From Pseudanabaenaceae cyanobacterium MP8IB2.15 (GTDB lineage: Bacteria > Cyanobacteriota > Cyanobacteriia > Pseudanabaenales > Pseudanabaenaceae): 16,962 bases of DNA. The position numbers were made by a program, and so were the translations under genes. The notes beneath the pieces were generated by a model that was not told the DNA's origin, did no database searches, and saw only the letters and a list, made by a program, of their open reading frames with translations. Below, one piece after another: positions 11,606 through 16,962 of the stretch; position 1 is the first letter of the stretch; each line of letters opens with the position of its first letter. The stretch lies in the NCBI GenBank assembly GCA_030248825.1, contig JARCMB010000400.1, forward strand, positions 1 to 16,962. Reading direction: 5' to 3'.

Positions 11606-14172
11606 GCCCAGTATATCAACCGAGGTTCGTAAGAGTTACTCAGAGTTGGATGTTTGGGCAAAATGCGGAGAGCCATACCGTGCAGACCACTATTGGCATA
11701 GCTGGTTTCGATCGTATAGACCGCATTACCATTAGTCGCAGTGCTGTGAAGTTGCATCAGAACTGGCGTACCGTTTACAACATGACCATTTTCCGCAACA
11801 TTACCCTGATAAAGCTCGACCTGAACATCATCAGGAGTCAAACCTGCGAGATAGACTTCAGCTTTCACCGTGATTGGCTGGCTAACTTTAACATCAACAT
11901 CCTCTGAAAAGTCTACCGATTTCACCTGAATCTTCTGCCATTCCTGGGAGAGATGAGATTTCCATTGCGATAGCTCTTTAGCTTTGTCGTAATTGCCAAC
12001 ATTCAGCGTGTAGTTTCGATCGCTGGCGGGGATATATGCCTCAGTCGCATAATCACGCACCATCCGAGCCGTGTTGAATAATGGAGTATTCAGGGTGATG
12101 GCATCTTTCATCTTGGCGACCCAGCCGCGTGGCACACCATCTTCGTTACGCTGGTAGAAAAGTGGCAATGCATCTTTTTCTAACAGTTCGTAGATCGCAT
12201 TCGACTCAACCCGATTTTGATACTCTAACTCATCGTATTCCTCTCTCATCCCAATCGGCCAGCCAGTGCGGATGTAGTCGGCTTCGTCCCACCAACCATC
12301 GAGCACGCTGAGGTTGAGGCAACCATTCATGGCAGCTTTCATGCCACTGGTGCCAGAGGCTTCACGCGGACGCAGAGGCGTATTCAGCCAGATATCACAG
12401 CCAGCCAGCATCAAACCCGAAACATAGGTGTCGTAGTCTTCGATAAACACAACCCTGTGGCGGACATCTTCTTCACGGCTAAACCGCACGATATCGCGGA
12501 TCAACTCTTTACCTGGGATATCTTTGGGGTGAGCTTTCCCAGCGATGATAAATTGCAGCTTTCGATCGCGGTCTTGTAACAGGTTTTTGATCCGTTTTAG
12601 ATCGTACATGAACAGAGTGCCACGCTTATAGGTAGCAAAGCGTCGGGCAAACCCAACTGTGAGTGCGGTCGGATCTAATGCTTCGCCTGCTTCTTGGATC
12701 TCGGATGGCGAACTGCCCCATTGATTGAGTTGATGTTTCAAACGTTCGCGGGCAAACACTACGAGGCGAGCGCGGCAACGTTCGTGATTGCGCCATAGTT
12801 CTTCGTCGGGAATGGTCGAAACGCGATCCCATACTTTTCGATCGTCGGGTGCTGCCGATGACCAACTAGGCCCAAAGTATCGATCGTATAGGTCTTGGGT
12901 ATCTTCATACACCCAAGTACGAGCATGAACGCCATTAGTGACGGCGGTAATCGGCACTTCATCTTCGGGGAGTTTGTGCCACAGGGAGTTAAACATTTCA
13001 CGCGATACTGCACCGTGTAATTTGCTCACACCGTTGATAAATGTCGCCATCTTGATCGCAAATACTGCCATGCTAAAAGCATCTGCGGATTGTTCTCGTC
13101 CCAATGATAGGAAGGCCTCTTTAGAAATACCCAGTCGATCGCAATAGCTGCCGAGGTAGTACCAAACTTTTTCGGGGGGGAATAGATCGATCCCAGCAGG
13201 AACGGGGGTGTGCGTGGTGAAAATCTGGGTTGATTGTGCCATCTGCACGGCTTCAGTAAAACTAAGCTTTTGATCCAAGATCAAATGGCGGAGTCGCTCT
13301 AAGGACAGGAATCCAGCGTGACCTTCGTTCATGTGATAGGCAGTAGGTTGAATGCCTAGAGCCTGCAATGCTTTTGTGCCGCCGATGCCCAGCATCATTT
13401 CTTGGCGAATCCGCACGTCGATATCGCCACCGTACAGGTAATCGGTAATGTCTTGATCGGCTTCTCCATTTGGTTCGATATTGGTGTCGAGCAGGTATAA
13501 GGGCACAGAGCCAACTTGAATCCGCCAGATCCTTGCATAAACTGTTTTGGTTGCGCCAAATTCAGTTGGGTATTCTACGCCGATTTTCAACTCTGAGCCA
13601 TCGGGATTACGCTCTAGATGCAGAGGCATGTTGTAGAAATCATTGATCGGGTAGCGTTCTTGTTGCCAACCATCGGGATTGAGGTATTGGGCGAAGTAGC
13701 CTTTTTGGTATAGCAGTCCAACCCCAACGAGTGGTAGTCCCAGATCGCTAGCAGATTTGAGGTGATCGCCTGCGAGGATGCCCAGACCGCCAGAATAAAT
13801 CGGTAAGCAGTCGGTCAAGCCAAATTCAGCCGAATAGTAGGCGTAGCAATCAGTAGTTGCTGTAGTCCCAGTCCGATGTCGATCGAACCAAGTGCGTCTT
13901 GCTAAATAATCATCCAGTTGCTGCACGGAACGGTGCATTTGTGCCACTAAGCCATCATCTTCTACGGCTTCCAACAAGCGTTCTTGGCTGATTTTGCCCA
14001 ACATCAAGACAGGGTTGTGGCGGGTTGAATTCCATAGATCGGGGTCAAGGCGGCGAAATAAATCTTTGATCTCAACACTCCAACTCCAGTAGAGGTTATA
14101 CGCCAGTTTTCGCAGGGGTTCTAGCCGCTCTGGAATCGATGGCATTACGTTAAAAGTACGAATTGGCTGCAT
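11602..14172 (-). CDS. glgP: alpha-glucan (glycogen) phosphorylase, DUF3417-containing type
   Basis: The 856-residue enzyme removes glucose-1-phosphate from alpha-1,4-glucan, here probably glycogen, in the cytosol. Residues about 1-120 match the DUF3417 N-terminal region (RKLAYNLYWSWS) of the TIGR02094-type alpha-glucan phosphorylases. Then come YSGGLGILAGDHLK (126-139), HMNEGHAGF (280-288), RFATYKRG (511-518), and the pyridoxal-phosphate site EASGTSGMKAAMNG (604-617) with Lys612. The C-terminal part (about 755-856) is the usual beta-rich domain of this type. Length and motifs are complete. It is transcribed away from the DUF2127 gene, sharing a 111-nt control region with a palindrome, and is followed by an inverted repeat. 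AGGA lies 11-14 nt before the ATG; a second ATG at codon 10 is possible. Confidence 0.95.
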   Translation of the reverse strand: MQPIRTFNVMPSIPERLEPLRKLAYNLYWSWSVEIKDLFRRLDPDLWNSTRHNPVLMLGKISQERLLEAVEDDGLVAQMHRSVQQLDDYLARRTWFDRHRTGTTATTDCYAYYSAEFGLTDCLPIYSGGLGILAGDHLKSASDLGLPLVGVGLLYQKGYFAQYLNPDGWQQERYPINDFYNMPLHLERNPDGSELKIGVEYPTEFGATKTVYARIWRIQVGSVPLYLLDTNIEPNGEADQDITDYLYGGDIDVRIRQEMMLGIGGTKALQALGIQPTAYHMNEGHAGFLSLERLRHLILDQKLSFTEAVQMAQSTQIFTTHTPVPAGIDLFPPEKVWYYLGSYCDRLGISKEAFLSLGREQSADAFSMAVFAIKMATFINGVSKLHGAVSREMFNSLWHKLPEDEVPITAVTNGVHARTWVYEDTQDLYDRYFGPSWSSAAPDDRKVWDRVSTIPDEELWRNHERCRARLVVFARERLKHQLNQWGSSPSEIQEAGEALDPTALTVGFARRFATYKRGTLFMYDLKRIKNLLQDRDRKLQFIIAGKAHPKDIPGKELIRDIVRFSREEDVRHRVVFIEDYDTYVSGLMLAGCDIWLNTPLRPREASGTSGMKAAMNGCLNLSVLDGWWDEADYIRTGWPIGMREEYDELEYQNRVESNAIYELLEKDALPLFYQRNEDGVPRGWVAKMKDAITLNTPLFNTARMVRDYATEAYIPASDRNYTLNVGNYDKAKELSQWKSHLSQEWQKIQVKSVDFSEDVDVKVSQPITVKAEVYLAGLTPDDVQVELYQGNVAENGHVVNGTPVLMQLHSTATNGNAVYTIETSYANSGLHGMALRILPKHPTLSNSYEPRLIYWA

Positions 14173-14220
14173 AACAGGGGAGTTCCTACCTAGTTTTGAC
14201 TATCAGTACTAAAATTCAAC

Positions 14221-14236
14221 CACGATCCCGATCGTG
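14221..14236. promoter_or_regulatory. perfect palindrome in the glgP / DUF2127 divergent control region
   Basis: CACGATC-CC-GATCGTG has two perfect 7-bp arms (14221-14227, 14230-14236). It lies 49 nt before the glgP ATG and 48 nt before the GTG of the divergent gene, the centre of a 111-nt shared region. Its position suggests an operator for a dimeric regulator. The GATC core is also part of the locally abundant GATCG motif, so chance symmetry is possible. Confidence 0.4.
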
Positions 14237-14283
14237 ACTAGGTATTCTTTTGTTACGCTTAACAATCCTTAGAAAAATAATCA

Positions 14284-14790
14284 GTGAGCAAAATTGGTAA
14301 ACGCCCAAATGGGCTGATTGCAATCGTTGTCTATAAAGCTTTTACTGGCATACTGCTTGCCGTTACTTCGATCTCCATATTTCTGGCGATCGAAAATTTT
14401 GACCAACTACAAGAAGTTGCGAAATCGGTCACACTGGTTGGCAAGCGCGGCATGATCGCTTGGGTCTTAGAGAAGGTGGTGAATTTAAGCCCTAGAACTT
14501 TGCTGTTTAGTGGTTTAGCGACTGGGGCTTATGCAGTTGTGACATCGATCGAAGCGGTGGGGTTATGGTACGAACAATCTTGGGCGAGATGGTTAGTGAT
14601 CTTTGTCGTTGGTATCAGTATTCCCGCCGAGATCTACGAGCTAACTAAGGGGATTTCACCTGTAAAGTTAGTCGTGTTTTTACTGAATCTTGCGATCTTT
14701 TGGTATTTGATCCGAGAATTTCCCAAGCTTAAATCTGAGCATGAATCTAAGCTCGATCCTGAGATCGATTCTGAAATCCCAGAATCTTAG
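14284..14790 (+). CDS. DUF2127-family membrane protein
   Basis: The 168-residue protein starts with GTG and has four likely membrane helices (about 11-35, 72-95, 100-118, 124-143), with a charged C-terminal tail. RPNGLIAIVVYKAFTGILLA at the start, and GLATGAYAVVTSIEAVGLW followed by YEQSWARWL in the middle, fit the DUF2127 family of predicted membrane proteins. Its function is unknown. No ribosome binding site is evident, which weakens the exact start. It is divergent from glgP and converges on ispG, with which its stop overlaps by 4 bp (14787-14790). It shares no obvious pathway with either neighbour. Confidence 0.8.
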   Translation: MSKIGKRPNGLIAIVVYKAFTGILLAVTSISIFLAIENFDQLQEVAKSVTLVGKRGMIAWVLEKVVNLSPRTLLFSGLATGAYAVVTSIEAVGLWYEQSWARWLVIFVVGISIPAEIYELTKGISPVKLVVFLLNLAIFWYLIREFPKLKSEHESKLDPEIDSEIPES

Positions 14791-16022
14791 GGATCGAACC
14801 AGCGATCGTCGGATTTAATCAGGGCAATTAATTCTTCTACACCCTTGTCTTCAGAAACGCGCTTGATTTCTTCTCGGCCGCGATAGAGCGAAATTGTGCC
14901 AGGGATTTTGCCAACATAGCCGTAGTCTGCATCTGCCATTTCGCCTGGGCCGTTAACGATACAACCCATCACGGCAATATCCAACCCAGTTAAGTGTTTC
15001 GTAGCTTCACGCACCTTGTGCAGGACATCTTCGAGGTTAAATAAGGTTCTGCCACAAGAAGGACAGGCAACGTATTCCACCATGGTTTTGCGTAAACCCA
15101 GAGCTTGCAAAATGCTGTAGCAGACGGGAATTTCTTTTTCGGGAGCTTCGGTTAGCGAGACCCGAATCGTATCGCCAATCCCTTGAGACAGCAGCGTGGC
15201 AATTCCAGCCGTAGACTTGATCCGACCGTATTCACCATCACCAGCTTCGGTCACACCCAAATGGAGGGGATAATCCATGCCCAATTCGTCTAACCGCTTC
15301 ACCATCAGCTTATAGGCGGCGATCATTACAGGCACACGCGAGGCTTTGAGCGAAATTACGAGATTGCGGAAGTCTAGGTCTTCACAGATCCGAATAAATT
15401 CGATCGCCGATTCCACCATGCCTTGAGGCGTGTCGCCATAGGTAAACAGCATTCGTTCGGCAAGTGAACCGTGATTTACGCCAATCCGCATGGCTTTGCC
15501 CTGATCGCGTAAAGAAATTACCAGAGGCTTGAGTGTATCTTTGATCTTTTCCCCGATTTCATCAAATTCGGCTGGCGTGTATTCAGTCCGTCCTACTTTA
15601 GGCTTCTCAAACACATACAGTCCTGGGTTGATCCGTACCTTGTCAACATGCTTGGCGACTTCGAGCGCGATCTTCATGCCATTGTGGTGCACGTCAGCCA
15701 CAATTGGGACATTTTGGTAGGTTTGGATCAACTTAGTACGAATTTCAGCTAAAGCATAGGCATGAGCCAGACTGGGTACGGTGACGCGCATGATTTCGCA
15801 GCCAATTTCGTGTAGTCTCCTGATCCCTGCGACTGAACCATCGATATCCAGAGTGTCTTCGTTGATCATTGACTGCACGACGACTGGATTATTCCCACCA
15901 ACTGTGATGCTGCCAACTTGCACAGGTCGAGTCTTGCGGCGGATAATTTGCCCAGAATAGTCGTTATCTGAGGTGTTTAGAATGGTTTCCAGATTTGCCG
16001 TATCCACAGACAAAGTTTGCAT
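14787..16022 (-). CDS. ispG: 4-hydroxy-3-methylbut-2-en-1-yl diphosphate synthase
   Basis: The 411-residue enzyme (GcpE) turns methylerythritol cyclodiphosphate into HMBPP, the penultimate step of the MEP isoprenoid pathway, in the cytoplasm. It begins with an extended N-terminus, then TRPVQVGSITVGG (31-43), VQSMINEDT (49-57), NHGSLAERM (183-191) and GVTEAGDGEYGRIKS (256-270). The 4Fe-4S ligands are Cys320 and Cys323 (VACPSCGRT) and Cys354 (MGCIVNGPGE), with Glu361. The length is normal for the cyanobacterial type, which takes electrons from ferredoxin. CTCCTT on the plus strand (16038-16043) is an AAGGAG site 15 nt before the ATG, rather far. Its TAA overlaps the convergent gene's TAG. Confidence 0.96.
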   Translation of the reverse strand: MQTLSVDTANLETILNTSDNDYSGQIIRRKTRPVQVGSITVGGNNPVVVQSMINEDTLDIDGSVAGIRRLHEIGCEIMRVTVPSLAHAYALAEIRTKLIQTYQNVPIVADVHHNGMKIALEVAKHVDKVRINPGLYVFEKPKVGRTEYTPAEFDEIGEKIKDTLKPLVISLRDQGKAMRIGVNHGSLAERMLFTYGDTPQGMVESAIEFIRICEDLDFRNLVISLKASRVPVMIAAYKLMVKRLDELGMDYPLHLGVTEAGDGEYGRIKSTAGIATLLSQGIGDTIRVSLTEAPEKEIPVCYSILQALGLRKTMVEYVACPSCGRTLFNLEDVLHKVREATKHLTGLDIAVMGCIVNGPGEMADADYGYVGKIPGTISLYRGREEIKRVSEDKGVEELIALIKSDDRWFDP

Positions 16023-16086
16023 AAATTTTCTTAGGTACTCCTTGTTACAGTCTAGCGAAAATTGGCATCTAAAGCTTCAAATATCT

Positions 16087-16962
16087 CTATTTATCTAGAT
16101 CCAAAGATTTTTCAATGCGACGACTAATCAGAGACATGGAGTAGCTACATACCCAATAGATTGCTCCGACAAAACAATAGACTTCGGCATAGCGACCGAT
16201 AAAATCTGGTTGTGCTAATACCGATCGAGCCACTCCCATAATTTCTACTAATCCCACCACCGACACCAGCGCTGTGTCTTTAAACAGGCTGATAAACTGA
16301 CCCGCGATCGATGGGATGACGGCACGCAAGGCTTGAGGCAAAATAATCAATCCTAAAGTTAGAGGGGTATTCAAGCCTAGGGCTTTGGCGGCTTCGGTCT
16401 GTCCGACTGGGATTGCTTGTAACCCACCGCGCACATTTTCAGCGAGGTAGGCCGAGGCAAATAAGACAAACCCCGCAATCGCTCTGATCAAGCGTTCGAT
16501 CCGCACATTTGTCGGCAACATCAAAGGAAGCATCACCTGAGCGATAAACAGAATACCGATCAGAGGCAGTCCTCTCACAACTTCGATATAGATCGTGCTG
16601 AACCATTTAATTACTGGCATCTTGCTCTGTCGCCCCAGTGCCAACAAAACGCCGAGCGGAAATGAGAGGAAAATACTAGACACTGCCAGCAAAGTTGTGA
16701 GCAGTAATCCATTCCACAGGTTAATCTCTACGCTCGGCAAACCCAAACCGCCGCCAATCAGCCACAATCCCACAGGGAAAGCTAACAACCAAGCCAGCAC
16801 CAGCCAACTACCTAGTGATTTAGATCTGCTTCCCAACCAAAACCCGATAAATATCGCCGCCCCACTTGCGACGATCGAGAGTCGCGATCCGATATCCACT
16901 GGTAATAGGATCGAGAGAGAAATGGATATAGCAGAGAGTCCGATCGACACGCTTCGATCGAA
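16087..16962 (-). CDS. polar amino-acid ABC transporter permease (His/Glu/Gln/Arg family, NatH-like), 5' end outside window
   Basis: The minus-strand frame stays open to the right edge: before the GTG at 16950 come Phe-Asp-Arg-Ser with no stop, so the true start is probably outside. The visible 287 residues from the GTG hold two N-terminal hydrophobic segments (about 1-40 and 45-66), then the permease core with LWNGLLLTTLLAV (78-90), VRGLPLIGILF (125-135), and the ATPase-contact loop EAAKALGLNTPLTLGLIILP (186-205). The core, and the long hydrophobic N-terminus, fit cyanobacterial neutral amino-acid permeases of the NatG/NatH kind. It would sit in the plasma membrane with an ATPase and a binding protein encoded outside the window. 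The natH name is likely but not certain. Confidence 0.85.
   Translation of the reverse strand, partial: FDRSVSIGLSAISISLSILLPVDIGSRLSIVASGAAIFIGFWLGSRSKSLGSWLVLAWLLAFPVGLWLIGGGLGLPSVEINLWNGLLLTTLLAVSSIFLSFPLGVLLALGRQSKMPVIKWFSTIYIEVVRGLPLIGILFIAQVMLPLMLPTNVRIERLIRAIAGFVLFASAYLAENVRGGLQAIPVGQTEAAKALGLNTPLTLGLIILPQALRAVIPSIAGQFISLFKDTALVSVVGLVEIMGVARSVLAQPDFIGRYAEVYCFVGAIYWVCSYSMSLISRRIEKSLDLDK

Noticed and set aside
1..16962. CRISPR array, tRNA, rRNA or plasmid/chromosome origin
   Set aside because: I looked for regularly spaced direct repeats, cloverleaf arms with the GGTTC T-arm core and clustered DnaA boxes while reading and saw none; the CGATCG repetition is dispersed HIP-type sequence, not an array.

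Overview
The window comes from a cyanobacterium. The evidence is frequent HIP1 octamers (GCGATCGC, for example at 6696-6703) and many related CGATCGAT runs. The gene set agrees: an IspG of the long, ferredoxin-type cyanobacterial length, a DUF3417-type alpha-glucan phosphorylase, a Nat-type amino-acid permease, Uma2 nuclease and HigBA genes, and a cyanobacterial TnpB. The DNA alone does not fix the genus.

Layout. (a) 1-495: the 5' part of a minus-strand tnpB runs off the left edge; a long GC-rich hairpin lies upstream of it. (b) 496-1343: two plus-strand genes overlap by 4 nt, an RsbW-type anti-sigma kinase and a STAS anti-anti-sigma factor (a partner-switching pair). (c) 1353-6528: a minus-strand run of signalling genes with gaps of only 38, 42 and 72 nt, converging on the STAS gene. 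In transcription order it is a REC-GAF response regulator, a stand-alone HD ppGpp-hydrolase-like protein, a TPR protein with a frame break near its N-terminus, and its longer paralogue, TPR plus a class III cyclase domain without most catalytic residues. (d) 6529-6871: a gene-poor stretch holding a clear rho-independent terminator behind two very short ORFs. (e) 6872-9767: an ABC exporter cluster, ATPase-permease-ATPase, with a MITE-like palindrome between the first two genes. (f) 9861-11126: a Uma2-family nuclease, then a higBA toxin-antitoxin pair with a palindrome upstream. (g) 11152-14172: a small roadblock-like protein and glgP, both minus. (h) 14284-16950: a DUF2127 membrane protein whose stop codon overlaps that of convergent ispG, then an amino-acid ABC permease cut by the right edge.

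How the genes may work together. The most interesting part is 496-6528. Six adjacent genes, all of signal-transduction families, carry degenerate or altered catalytic sites in several places: the cyclase has lost both substrate-binding and catalytic residues, and the STAS protein has lost the Asp before its phosphoserine. The TPR gene has been duplicated and one copy has decayed. The layout suggests a local regulatory module linking a response regulator, alarmone hydrolysis and partner switching, but only adjacency supports that. The remaining genes (glgP, ispG, exporter, amino-acid permease) are ordinary metabolism and transport, with a few regulatory palindromes worth testing. I saw no rRNA, tRNA or CRISPR array.
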